From positions 1-64,000 of the forward strand of contig CAKUYZ010000002.1 of the NCBI GenBank assembly GCA_934717675.1: a stretch of DNA of 64,000 nucleotides, written 5' to 3'. Each line of letters opens with the position of its first letter. The stretch's first letter is position 1. The stretch is from an uncultured Bacteroidales bacterium (lineage in GTDB: Bacteria; Bacteroidota; Bacteroidia; Bacteroidales; Marinilabiliaceae). A model generated the notes under the pieces. That model searched no databases. It was not told where the DNA came from and worked only from the letters and a program-made list of their open reading frames with translations. A program made the translations under genes and the position numbers. Positions 34,359 to 42,835 of this stretch are shown piece by piece.

Positions 34359-37121
34359 ATGCAGCAGACGGTCTTCCTTGTCGATGCCTATGCCATGATA
34401 TACCGCGCGTACTTCGCCTTCATGCGCTCGCCGCGGATCAACTCCAAGGGTGTCAACACTTCCGCCATCTTTGGCTTCGTCTCGTCTTTTACTGACCTTG
34501 TGCTGAAGCGGAGGCCCACTCACGCGGCCGTGGCTTTTGACCTTCACGGCCCCACTTTCCGTCATGACCTCTACCCCGACTATAAGGCCAACCGCCAGGC
34601 GCAGCCTGAAGACATTGGCGTGGCAGTGCCTTTCGTCCACCGTTTCGTCCGCGCGCTGGGCATTGCCGAGGCCTCCTGCCAAGGCTATGAGGCCGACGAC
34701 GTTGTCGGCACGCTCTCCCGCCGCTTCGCCGCCGAGGGCTGCGACGTTGTCATGGTCACGCCAGACAAGGACTACGCCCAGCTCCTGGCCCCCAGGGTGT
34801 CAATGCTGCGCCCGCACACAGGCGCCGCGCCGCAGACCATCACGGAGGCCGACGTCATGGAGTGCTTCGGGGTGGCCTCGCCTGCCCAGGTCATCGACCT
34901 GCTGGGGTTGTGGGGCGACGCCTCCGACAACATCCCCGGGTGCCCGGGCGTGGGAGAGAAAAGGGCCAAGGAGCTGCTGGCGGCCTATGGCTCAATAGAC
35001 GGCATATATGGCCACATTGCCGACGTCAAGGGCAAGATGAGGGAGCGGCTGGAAGAGAACCGCGACACCGTGATGCTCTCGCGCAGGCTGGCCACCATTG
35101 CCACCGACGCGCCGTTGTCAATAGATTTGCCCGACGTCACACTCTCCGCGCCGGACTGGCAGGAGCTGGACGCCCTTTTCAGCGAGCTGGAGATTCGCGG
35201 CATGACGGACCGCATACGTGCGGCTTTGGGTGTGGCTCCGCCATCGGCGCAGCCCACGCTCTTTGACGCTCCGCCATCAGAAGGGTCGGCCGTGGCGGCG
35301 GAGCCGGGCTACGCCACGGCGGCCGACACGCCCCACACCTATCACCTCCTCAAGACCGAGGACGAGATCTCCGCACTGCGCGACGCTCTGCTGCGCGCCG
35401 ACGCTTTCTGCTTCGACACCGAGACCACCTCGCTCAACGCCATAGAGGCCTCCATTGTGGGTTTCTCCGTGGCCGTGGTGCAGGCCGAGGCCTGGTTCGT
35501 CCGCCTCCCGCCCGATGAGGCCGAGGCCCGCCGCCTGCTGGCCATAGTGGCGCCGGCCTTCGCTGACGAACGGATCTTGAAGATAGGGCAGAACATGAAG
35601 TTCGACATCATGATTCTCGCCCGCTACGGGGTCGAGGTCCGTGGCCCGCGCTTTGACACCATGATAGCCCACTTCCTGCTCCACCCTGCGGCCCGCCACG
35701 GCATGGACGCCATGGCGCAAGAGTTGTTGCGCTATAAGCCCATCGCCATTGAGGAGCTCATTGGCGCGGGGGCTAGGCAAAAGACCATGGACACCGTGGC
35801 GGATGACAAGCTGGCCGAGTATGCGGCGGAAGACGCCGACGTCACGCTACGCCTCCACCACGCCCTGGCCCCGCGGCTAGAGGCCGACGCGGAGTTGCAG
35901 AGCATATTCAACACCATGGAGATGCCGCTTGTCGAGGTCTTGGCGCAGATGGAGATGGACGGCGTGGCCATTGACAGCGGCGCTCTGAGCCGCTACGCCG
36001 ACTTCCTCCGCGGCCGCATAGCCGAGAGCGAGCGGAAGATATTCAGCCTAGCGGGCTTCAGCTTCAACGTCTCCAGCCCCAAACAGGTGGGAGACGCGCT
36101 CTTTGACAAGCTCAAGATTGACCCCAACGCCCGCAAGACCAAGAGCGGCGGCTACGCCACTAACGAGGAGACCCTCCAAAAGCTGGCCCATGAGAACCCC
36201 ATCGTGGCCGAGATCCTGACCTATCGCGGCCTCTGCAAGCTCCTCGGCACCTACGCCGAGGCTCTGCCGCGCCTCGTGTGCCCGCAGACGGGACGTATCC
36301 ACACTTCGTTCAACCAGACGGTCGTCGTCACGGGCCGGCTCAGCAGCTCCAACCCCAACCTGCAAAACATACCCGTGCGCGATGAAGACGGCCGCAGGGT
36401 GAGGGAGTGCTTCGTCGCGAAGCCAGGATGCAAGATTCTGTCGGCGGACTATTCGCAGGTAGAGCTACGCATAATGGCTCATTTCAGTCAAGATGAGCAT
36501 CTGCTCTCCGCCTTTCGCAACGGAGAGGACGTCCACACCGCCACGGCGGCCAAGGTCTTTGGCGTGGCCGCGGCCGACGTGACGCCAGACATGCGCCGCA
36601 AGGCCAAGACGGCCAACTTCGGCATCATATACGGCATCTCCGCCTTCGGCCTGGCCGAGAGGCTGGACATCCCACGCAAAGAGGCCAAGGATCTCATTGA
36701 CGGCTATTTCGCCAACTTCCCCGGCGTGAAGGCGTATATGGAGAGGTGCGTGGAGCAGGCCCGCGAGACGGGTGTGGTAAAGACGCTCTTTGGCCGCCGG
36801 CGCGAGTTGCCAGACATCAACTCCCGAAACGCCACTGTCCGTGGCGTGGCCGAGAGAAACGCCATCAACGCGCCCATACAGGGCACGGCGGCGGACATCA
36901 TCAAGCTGGCCATGATAGCTGTTCACGACGCTTTGCGCCAAGGGGGCTATGCGGCGCGCATGATTCTCCAGGTGCACGATGAGCTCGTCTTGGAGGTGCC
37001 GGAGGCTGAGCTGGAGGCAGTGTCAGCCCTCGTCAAGGAGAAGATGGAGTCGGCCTGCGCCCTCGATGCTCCTCTCACGGCCGAGGTGGGGGTGGGAGAC
37101 AACTGGCTACAGGCTCACTGA
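34359..37121 (+). CDS. polA: DNA polymerase I
   Basis: This repair and Okazaki-fragment polymerase has 920 residues in three domains. The 5' nuclease (1-290) shows FLVDAYAMIYRAYFA and GYEADDVVGTL. The 3'-5' proofreading domain (about 325-500) looks intact, with FDTETTSL, GQNMKFD and YAAEDAD. The polymerase domain (about 530-920) has motif A LSADYSQVELRIMAHFS, motif B RRKAKTANFGIIYGIS and motif C QVHDELVLEV. Many bacterial PolA proteins lose the proofreading residues; here they are kept. Start and length fit the family. Confidence 0.97.
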   Translation: MQQTVFLVDAYAMIYRAYFAFMRSPRINSKGVNTSAIFGFVSSFTDLVLKRRPTHAAVAFDLHGPTFRHDLYPDYKANRQAQPEDIGVAVPFVHRFVRALGIAEASCQGYEADDVVGTLSRRFAAEGCDVVMVTPDKDYAQLLAPRVSMLRPHTGAAPQTITEADVMECFGVASPAQVIDLLGLWGDASDNIPGCPGVGEKRAKELLAAYGSIDGIYGHIADVKGKMRERLEENRDTVMLSRRLATIATDAPLSIDLPDVTLSAPDWQELDALFSELEIRGMTDRIRAALGVAPPSAQPTLFDAPPSEGSAVAAEPGYATAADTPHTYHLLKTEDEISALRDALLRADAFCFDTETTSLNAIEASIVGFSVAVVQAEAWFVRLPPDEAEARRLLAIVAPAFADERILKIGQNMKFDIMILARYGVEVRGPRFDTMIAHFLLHPAARHGMDAMAQELLRYKPIAIEELIGAGARQKTMDTVADDKLAEYAAEDADVTLRLHHALAPRLEADAELQSIFNTMEMPLVEVLAQMEMDGVAIDSGALSRYADFLRGRIAESERKIFSLAGFSFNVSSPKQVGDALFDKLKIDPNARKTKSGGYATNEETLQKLAHENPIVAEILTYRGLCKLLGTYAEALPRLVCPQTGRIHTSFNQTVVVTGRLSSSNPNLQNIPVRDEDGRRVRECFVAKPGCKILSADYSQVELRIMAHFSQDEHLLSAFRNGEDVHTATAAKVFGVAAADVTPDMRRKAKTANFGIIYGISAFGLAERLDIPRKEAKDLIDGYFANFPGVKAYMERCVEQARETGVVKTLFGRRRELPDINSRNATVRGVAERNAINAPIQGTAADIIKLAMIAVHDALRQGGYAARMILQVHDELVLEVPEAELEAVSALVKEKMESACALDAPLTAEVGVGDNWLQAH

Positions 37122-37140
37122 CACCAACGCTTTTTAGTGA

Positions 37141-37148
37141 TATATTTG
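37141..37148 (+). promoter_or_regulatory. Probable hflX promoter -7 box (TATATTTG)
   Basis: An exact TAnnTTTG box lies 32 bases before the hflX start and 19 bases after the polA stop. No clear -33 element is visible. Confidence 0.5.
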
Positions 37149-37180
37149 CAGACACTTACTCTTTCAACAACACATTCGCT

Positions 37181-38401
37181 TTGCTAGACAACGCAAACCA
37201 AGACAAGGACCTGGAGAGGGTAGTCCTCTTCTCCGTCCGCACGCCCATGACAAGCCTGCAGCAGGTGGGCGACTACCTAGACGAGCTGGCCTTTCTGGCC
37301 GAGACCGCCGGTGCCGAGACCGTGGGGCGTTTCACGCAAAATCTGCCCATGCCCGACTCGCGGACCTATCTGGGCTCTGGCAAAATTCAGGAGATCCGCG
37401 CTTTTGTGGAGGAGAACGAGGTCGAGACCGCCATATGTGATGACGAGCTGAGCCCGTCGCAGCAGAAAAACCTTGAAGAGGGGCTGGGCATTGCCGTGCT
37501 GGACCGCACGTCGCTCATCCTCGACATCTTCGCCCGCCGCGCCCGCACCGCCCACGCCAAGACGCAGGTGGAGCTGGCGCAATATCAGTACCTCTTGCCC
37601 AGGCTCACCAGGCTGTGGACGCACCTTGAGAGGCAGAAGGGCGGAATTGGCATGAGAGGCCCCGGTGAGAAGCAGATCGAGACCGACCGCCGAATTGTGC
37701 TGGACCGCATCTCGCTCCTCAAAGAGGAGCTGCGGCACATTGACCGCCAGATGAACACACAGAGGCAAAACCGAGGCAAACTGGTGAGGGTGGCGCTCGT
37801 GGGTTATACCAACGTGGGCAAAAGCACCCTCATGAACGCGCTCTCAAAGAGCAACGTCTTTGCCGAGAACAAACTCTTCGCCACGTTAGACACCACGGTG
37901 CGCAAGGTGGTGATTGAGAACCTGCCCTTCCTTGTGGCGGACACTGTCGGCTTCATCCGCAAGCTGCCCACGCACCTGGTGGAGAGCTTCAAATCCACAC
38001 TCGATGAGGTCCGTGAGGCCGACATCCTGCTCCATGTGGTGGACATCTCGCACCCGGCCTTTGAGCAGCAGATTGAGGTGGTGGACAAGACGCTGGAGGA
38101 ACTGGGATGCTCCACCAAGACTTCCATCATCGTGTTCAACAAAGTGGACGCATTCTCCTACACGCCCAAAGACGAGGACGACCTCACCCCTGTGCGTCGA
38201 GAAAACCTGTCACTAGACGACCTGAAAAAGACGTGGATGGCCAAGCAGCGCAAGTGCGTCTTCATCTCGGCCAAGGAGAAGACCAACTTCGACGAGCTGC
38301 GCCAAGTGGTCTATGACGAGGTGCGGAAGGTGCACACTCAGCGCTTCCCCTACAACGACTTCCTCTACGACACCTACGATGACGAGGCGCAGCCGCGGTA
38401 G
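37181..38401 (+). CDS. hflX: Ribosome-splitting GTPase HflX
   Basis: HflX dissociates stalled or heat-damaged ribosomes. The 406-residue protein has the HflX N-terminal domain (YLDELAFLAETAGAE, RTYLGSGKIQEIRAFV), the linker QKGGIGMRGPGEKQIETDRR, and a GTPase domain with GYTNVGKSTLMNAL (G1), DTVGFIRKLP (G3) and NKVD (G4). The conserved N-terminal segment begins almost at once and no in-frame ATG precedes it, so translation very likely starts at the TTG at 37181, a rare start in this phylum. Confidence 0.93.
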   Translation: MLDNANQDKDLERVVLFSVRTPMTSLQQVGDYLDELAFLAETAGAETVGRFTQNLPMPDSRTYLGSGKIQEIRAFVEENEVETAICDDELSPSQQKNLEEGLGIAVLDRTSLILDIFARRARTAHAKTQVELAQYQYLLPRLTRLWTHLERQKGGIGMRGPGEKQIETDRRIVLDRISLLKEELRHIDRQMNTQRQNRGKLVRVALVGYTNVGKSTLMNALSKSNVFAENKLFATLDTTVRKVVIENLPFLVADTVGFIRKLPTHLVESFKSTLDEVREADILLHVVDISHPAFEQQIEVVDKTLEELGCSTKTSIIVFNKVDAFSYTPKDEDDLTPVRRENLSLDDLKKTWMAKQRKCVFISAKEKTNFDELRQVVYDEVRKVHTQRFPYNDFLYDTYDDEAQPR

Positions 38402-38429
38402 CAGCGAAAAAAATTATCCTCTCGCGGCT

Positions 38430-38450
38430 TTTTGACAAGACTTGTCAAAA
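38430..38450. promoter_or_regulatory. Perfect inverted repeat in the recA promoter region
   Basis: TTTTGACAAG, a single A, then CTTGTCAAAA form a perfect 10-base inverted repeat. It lies 8 bases upstream of the recA -7 box TACCTTTG (38459-38466), where it would overlap the -33 region. Its position and symmetry fit a dimeric repressor operator, for example an SOS-type regulator, but it does not match a LexA consensus that I can name with confidence. Confidence 0.6.
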
Positions 38451-38510
38451 CCCTGACGTACCTTTGCCATTGTTCAAGGAAAAGGAAAACAGAAAAACAC
38501 ATACACAGAT

Positions 38511-39596
38511 ATGGCAGACAACGCAGAAGAGCTGAAGGCCAAGAAGCTGGCGGCCCTCAAGCTCACAATGGATAAGATAGACAAGGCCTACGGCAAGGGC
38601 ACCATCATGCGCATGGGAGACCGTCAGGTTGAGAAAGTGCCAGTCATCCCCACAGGCTCGCTGGGGCTAGACATGGCCTTGGGCGTGGGCGGCTACCCGC
38701 GTGGCCGAATCATTGAGATCTTCGGCCCCGAGTCGTCTGGCAAGACCACCTTGGCCATACACGCCATAGCCGAGGCGCAAAAGGGCGGCGGCATAGCGGC
38801 TTTCATTGACGCCGAGCACGCCTTCGACCCCACCTACGCCGAGAAACTGGGCGTGGACATGAACTCGCTCTACATGAGCCAGCCAGACAACGGCGAGCAG
38901 GCCCTTGAGGTGGCGGAGCAGCTCATACGCTCATCGGCCATAGACATCATCGTCATCGACTCCGTGGCCGCCCTCACCCCCAAGGCCGAGATTGAGGGTG
39001 AGATGGGCGAGGCCAAGATGGGCCTCCACGCCCGGCTCATGAGCCAGGCCCTGCGCAAGCTCACCGGCGCGCTCTCCAAGACCAACACCACCTGCATCTT
39101 CATCAACCAGCTCCGCGAGAAGATTGGCGTCATGTTCGGCAACCCCGAGACCACCACGGGTGGCAACGCCCTCAAGTTCTACGCCTCCATACGCATCGAC
39201 GTCCGCAAGGTAAGCCCCATCAAGGCGGGAGACGAGGTGCTTGGCTCGCTCACGCGTGCCAAGGTGGTGAAGAACAAGGTGGCGCCCCCATTCCGCAAGA
39301 CCGAGTTCGAGATCCGCTTCGGCGAGGGCATCTCCAAAGTGGGTGAGATTCTCGACCTTGCCACCAATCTGGATATAGTCAAGAAGAGCGGCTCCTGGTT
39401 CAGCTACGCCGGCACCAAGTTGGCCCAAGGCCGCGAGGCCGCGCTGCGCGTGCTGAAAGACAATCCCGAGCTCCAAGAGGAGATTGAGGCCAAAGTGCGC
39501 GCCGCGTTCTCACAAGGTCAGGAACCCGAAGACTCCATAGGCGAACCCGAGACCGACCCTGAGGAGGACATCGAGCCGGAGTCCGGAATGGAATAG
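38511..39596 (+). CDS. recA: Recombinase RecA
   Basis: RecA is the strand-exchange ATPase and SOS co-protease. The 361-residue protein shows the Walker A GPESSGKTT (about 69-77), Walker B IIVIDSVAAL, the L1 and L2 DNA-binding loops (EGEMGEAKMG; FGNPETTTGGNAL), and an acidic C-terminal tail (EPETDPEEDIEPESG) that in known RecA proteins restrains DNA binding. It has its own promoter and is followed by a hairpin. Confidence 0.98.
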   Translation: MADNAEELKAKKLAALKLTMDKIDKAYGKGTIMRMGDRQVEKVPVIPTGSLGLDMALGVGGYPRGRIIEIFGPESSGKTTLAIHAIAEAQKGGGIAAFIDAEHAFDPTYAEKLGVDMNSLYMSQPDNGEQALEVAEQLIRSSAIDIIVIDSVAALTPKAEIEGEMGEAKMGLHARLMSQALRKLTGALSKTNTTCIFINQLREKIGVMFGNPETTTGGNALKFYASIRIDVRKVSPIKAGDEVLGSLTRAKVVKNKVAPPFRKTEFEIRFGEGISKVGEILDLATNLDIVKKSGSWFSYAGTKLAQGREAALRVLKDNPELQEEIEAKVRAAFSQGQEPEDSIGEPETDPEEDIEPESGME

Positions 39597-39617
39597 CATT
39601 GAGTGAAAAAAAACAAT

Positions 39618-39656
39618 GGGATGGCACCCGTAATAATGGGGGGCCATCCCTTATCC
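39618..39656. terminator. Hairpin after recA
   Basis: GGGATGGC pairs with GCCATCCC, with an inner ACCC/GGGG helix. The plus-side flank is weakly T-rich (TTATCC), while the minus side reads into ATTGTTTTTTTT, so it could serve both strands. Confidence 0.6.
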
Positions 39657-39711
39657 AATTCTGGCAGGCAGGATGCGCGTCTTCTTGTATTGGACTAGCG
39701 TAGAATGAATC

Positions 39712-40953
39712 ATGGAATCGCAACTGTATAGTATAGAGCAAGTTTCTGAAAAATTAGGGACCACCATAAAGGCGGTTCGCCGTCTCGTGGCATCTGGGGC
39801 AATATCTTCAGTTCGTCGTGGAGGAGTGCTGAAGGTAAGTGCGACTGATTTTTACGACTTTGAAAAGAATCGAAAAGGAGGTGAAGAGTGTAAGATTGAT
39901 AAATTAAAAGTAAAACGGGACGTCAATTGGGTTGAAATAGCGGATGATTGGCAAAGCCCCAAAACGTCCAATGAGACTTTTGTGGACCTGTTCTGCGGCG
40001 CGGGAGGGTTGAGCAAAGGCTTAGAAATGGCAGGCTTGGAGGGAATTTGTGGTTTGGATTGGTTTGACGAAGCTGGGCAAACGTACCGTAGGAACTTTTC
40101 GCATCCATTTGTTAATGGCGACATCAGGTTACAGGAAAAGAAGGATGAATTTTATGAGGCTGTGTCCTCACGCCTTGCGGGGCGTCAACTTACGGTAGTG
40201 GCCGGAGGTTTCCCGTGTCAAGGTTTCAGCATGGCAGGCAATAGGATCGAAGACGATCCAAGGAGCTCCTTATATAAGGAGATGCTGGAAATTGTCAAGA
40301 ACCTGCAGCCTGAGTATGTGATATGTGAGAACGTCAAGGGGCTGCGCAGTATGCTTGGAGGGCGAGTGGAGCAGAAGATTATTGACGACTATGCGGCGAT
40401 AGGCTATAAGATGAATGTAGCCACACTTTGTGCAGCGGACTATTATACGCCTCAAAAACGCGAGAGGGTAATTTTTATCGGAAATCGTATTGGAGCCATA
40501 AATTTTCATCCGAAACCTATCTTGCAACAGCAGGACTACGTCACGACTGGTATGGCCATTGCGGATCTTATGAGCCGTCCTGCCGATCCGGCTTTTAACC
40601 ATGAGCCGACCCATCATAAGCCGGATATGGAGCGGCGTTTGCGTGAGTTGCCGGAAGGGCAGAGCCTCTATAAGGGATACTCTGACGCATGGAAGAGGTG
40701 TCCGTGGAATCAGCCAAGTTGCACCATAAAGGAGAATCATGGTGGAGTCAATGTCCACCCAAAACTTCCCAGGGTTCTGACTGCTAGAGAAATGGCTCGT
40801 CTCCAGTCTTTCCCAGACGATTTTATCTTTATGGGAGGGAAGAGCAAGCAGCTGGTTCAGATCGGCAATGCCGTTCCACCACTCCTCGGCAAGGCTGTGG
40901 GTTTGGCAATTCTGAAGTCCATTGCGAAGTTTAAGGAAGACAAAGCATCTTGA
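39712..40953 (+). CDS. DNA (cytosine-5) methyltransferase with N-terminal helix-turn-helix
   Basis: This is the modification half of a type II system. Residues 1-55 (YSIEQVSEKLGTTIKAVRRLVASGAI) form an excisionase/MerR-like helix-turn-helix that may let the enzyme bind and control its own promoter. The catalytic part has C5-MTase motifs I (FVDLFCGAGGLSKGL), IV with the catalytic Cys (GGFPCQGFS), VI (ENVKG), VIII (QKRERVIFIG), IX (LTAREMARLQSFPDDF) and X (QIGNAVPPLLGKAV). The region between VIII and IX, which sets specificity, gives no clue to the target. It is AT-richer than its neighbours, suggesting transfer. Confidence 0.93.
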   Translation: MESQLYSIEQVSEKLGTTIKAVRRLVASGAISSVRRGGVLKVSATDFYDFEKNRKGGEECKIDKLKVKRDVNWVEIADDWQSPKTSNETFVDLFCGAGGLSKGLEMAGLEGICGLDWFDEAGQTYRRNFSHPFVNGDIRLQEKKDEFYEAVSSRLAGRQLTVVAGGFPCQGFSMAGNRIEDDPRSSLYKEMLEIVKNLQPEYVICENVKGLRSMLGGRVEQKIIDDYAAIGYKMNVATLCAADYYTPQKRERVIFIGNRIGAINFHPKPILQQQDYVTTGMAIADLMSRPADPAFNHEPTHHKPDMERRLRELPEGQSLYKGYSDAWKRCPWNQPSCTIKENHGGVNVHPKLPRVLTAREMARLQSFPDDFIFMGGKSKQLVQIGNAVPPLLGKAVGLAILKSIAKFKEDKAS

Positions 40954-40954
40954 T

Positions 40955-41674
40955 ATGGGTTCTAACTTATACTATGAGAAGATTAAGAGTTTCGAAAATG
41001 CTCTGTTGCAATACGCAAGCAGTATTTTCAAAACTTACGGGAAGGAGCTAGTTCTTCGCCTTGAAGAATACAACCTTCTTCAAAACAAGCACAATTGCAT
41101 TGAGAGCTCTACCGCCATAGGCTTTTTGTTGGAGGAGTTCATTGTTTCAAAACTTGAGATGTATACCCATTGTGACTCTTCTTCGGAATATGTTATTGAC
41201 AGGTTTGTAGGTGCGACAGCAGGAGAGAGCTATGATTTTTATTCAGAATCTGAGGATATTCGGTTTATGGTAAACGTGAAAGTGGAAAGGAATGGCGGAG
41301 CTGATGACGCTATAGCTGCCATTGGCCAACTGTATAAAAATTATTGCCTTGAGCAACCTGAGCGTGTGAAATCATATATCGTGTTGAAGGTAAGCTATTC
41401 CATAGGTGAAGGTTGTGAGGACTCAGAAAAGAGACGTGCTAAACCACGAAACATTAAGATCGGAGACATCGGAGCATATTGTCTGGAAGAGGTTGACTTT
41501 TCAAAAGGGCATAAGCAAGACAATCGCAGATGGTCTGCGAACGCTTCCAGTGGCAACAATGGTCGCCTTATAGTGTCAACCAAATTCCGTCAAGACAACA
41601 AGGTGCCAGATGAAGAGGTGTCCTATGAGAAGACTTTTGGGATGATAGAGAGTATTTTCACAGGAAATTCATAG
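40955..41674 (+). CDS. Putative type II restriction endonuclease partner
   Basis: This 239-residue protein starts one base after the methyltransferase stop, the usual place for the cognate nuclease. A possible PD-(D/E)XK core is ESYDFYSES followed by RFMVNVKVE, in which Asp and the VKVE lysine/glutamate would bind metal. I cannot name the enzyme family or target site from sequence. The identification rests mainly on coupling to the C5 methyltransferase and the plausible core. The ATG at 40955 is preferred over a TTG at 40922 inside the upstream gene. Base composition is AT-rich like its partner. Confidence 0.68.
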   Translation: MGSNLYYEKIKSFENALLQYASSIFKTYGKELVLRLEEYNLLQNKHNCIESSTAIGFLLEEFIVSKLEMYTHCDSSSEYVIDRFVGATAGESYDFYSESEDIRFMVNVKVERNGGADDAIAAIGQLYKNYCLEQPERVKSYIVLKVSYSIGEGCEDSEKRRAKPRNIKIGDIGAYCLEEVDFSKGHKQDNRRWSANASSGNNGRLIVSTKFRQDNKVPDEEVSYEKTFGMIESIFTGNS

Positions 41675-41989
41675 AAGACATTTCTGCTCTTGAATGATAT
41701 GACAGATGGGCGCATCGGCATTTGGCCAATGCGCCCATCTGCTTCAAAATGAGTTTGCACGAGCCATACCAATACCCCCCCAAAAAAATGTGACCCTATC
41801 CACCGTTCCCAATCAAAGCTGTCTTATTAAGAAATCACAGATAAAAACATCGTCATTGATTTTTTGCATATATTTGTGCAAATCATATAGGTCAATTCCC
41901 GCTTCAAAACAGATCTTATGAAGTAGCGAACGCCAAGTTTCCATCACCTCGCAAGAAGATACGAGATAGATGACGAAATTGATCAAAGA
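41675..41989. other. AT-rich junction region after the restriction-modification cassette
   Basis: A 13-base-pair stem (CAGATGGGCGCAT with ATGCGCCCATCTG, 41703-41741) may act as a weak terminator for the cassette. A C7A7 run occurs at 41775-41788. The rest holds the short minus-strand frame described separately and the broken 5' side of the following fragment. Confidence 0.5.
41813..41944 (-). CDS. Small unrecognised open frame, possible gene remnant
   Basis: Read on the minus strand, ATG at 41944 opens a 43-residue frame with a balanced, protein-like composition (METWRSLLHKICFEAGIDLY, then DLHKYMQKINDDVF and FLIRQL). The frame stays open for about 18 codons further upstream without an ATG. 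I do not recognise a family. It could be a small gene of the cassette or the tail of a deleted gene. Confidence 0.3.
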   Translation of the reverse strand: METWRSLLHKICFEAGIDLYDLHKYMQKINDDVFICDFLIRQL

Positions 41990-42703
41990 ATGTTAATGTT
42001 CGGAGATGAAGAGTGCTATATAGGAGATAGTATCGTCATTTCCAATGAAACTTGTGCGGCGGCTGTTCAAGCCCCCGTAGATATGGCTATTGTAATCACG
42101 GCCAGAACGCCAACGGAGAGTGATAACTTCTCTTTCTCTGTGGAGCGCATCGGCTCTTTCAAAGACATATGCCTGCGCACAACGTCCTGCTCTTCGCCCG
42201 ATGATGTCTCCGCTTGGTGCCGGTCTGGCGCCATAAAGAAAGATATGGGCGATACCCAGAAAAAGATCGTATTGGCCAGGGGGGTGGAGTGTGTGGCCAC
42301 AGACACCTATGGGGTGGAGCATTCGCTTTTTTGCAATCCGTCATCTTGGACAATAAACGGCGGCTTGGCCACGTTCAGGCCCAATTTTCGTCGTCGTGCC
42401 GATGCCGAAATGGGTACGTTGTTCCCTGCTTCCTCATTGGACGTGTCTTTTACAAGCGATGCACCTAAGAGCATAGACGTAAGGCTCTATAATCAGACGT
42501 CCATCAGGAGCGTGGCGTCTCCATCGCTCTCCGTCTCTGCGGAGGGTGGTTCCATTGTTGTGGACGATGGGCAGGAGTGCGATGTCTACGATCTTGGCGG
42601 CGTATGCGTGGGCCGCACTGTCGGCGGGCGGCTGGCCGTTGAGCCTGGTGCCTACGTGGTTCGTGGCGCAAGCGGCTCGGCCAAGGTGACGGTGGCTCCA
42701 TAG
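41990..42703 (+). pseudogene. 5'-truncated secreted-protein fragment with T9SS-type tail
   Basis: The 237-residue frame lacks a signal peptide, and the in-frame sequence upstream stays open to a TAG at 41924 without a proper start, so the N-terminal part of a larger secreted protein appears lost. The last about 60 residues (CDVYDLGGVCVGRT, EPGAYVVRGASGSAKVTVAP) match a type A T9SS sorting tail and resemble the tail of the protein at 347-1870. The middle part is beta-rich and unrecognised. The break lies at the edge of the AT-rich restriction-modification island, which may have caused it. Confidence 0.6.
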
Positions 42704-42724
42704 CCGTTTTCTAGCACCAAGAGG

Positions 42725-42761
42725 CAGGGGGAGGAACGCGGGGCGCGCCTCCCCCTTTTTG
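42725..42761 (+). terminator. Terminator after the secreted-protein fragment
   Basis: GGGGGAGG pairs with CCTCCCCC, followed by TTTTT, 22 bases after the stop of the fragment. Confidence 0.85.
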
Positions 42762-42763
42762 CT

Positions 42764-42771
42764 TATATTTG
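42764..42771 (+). promoter_or_regulatory. Probable promoter -7 box (TATATTTG)
   Basis: An exact TAnnTTTG box lies three bases past the preceding terminator's T-tract and 65 bases before the ATG of the M16 peptidase. Confidence 0.5.
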
Positions 42772-42835
42772 CGCGGCGCGTGCGGCGGCATTCCTTTTCG
42801 TCTGGCATTTCGGCGTGCGGCAAACGAATATCCCG

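Noticed and set aside
41706..41921. 71-codon plus-strand frame after the restriction cassette
   Set aside because: It begins inside a hairpin and crosses a C7A7 run, and its product has no coherent pattern; the antisense short frame looks more protein-like.
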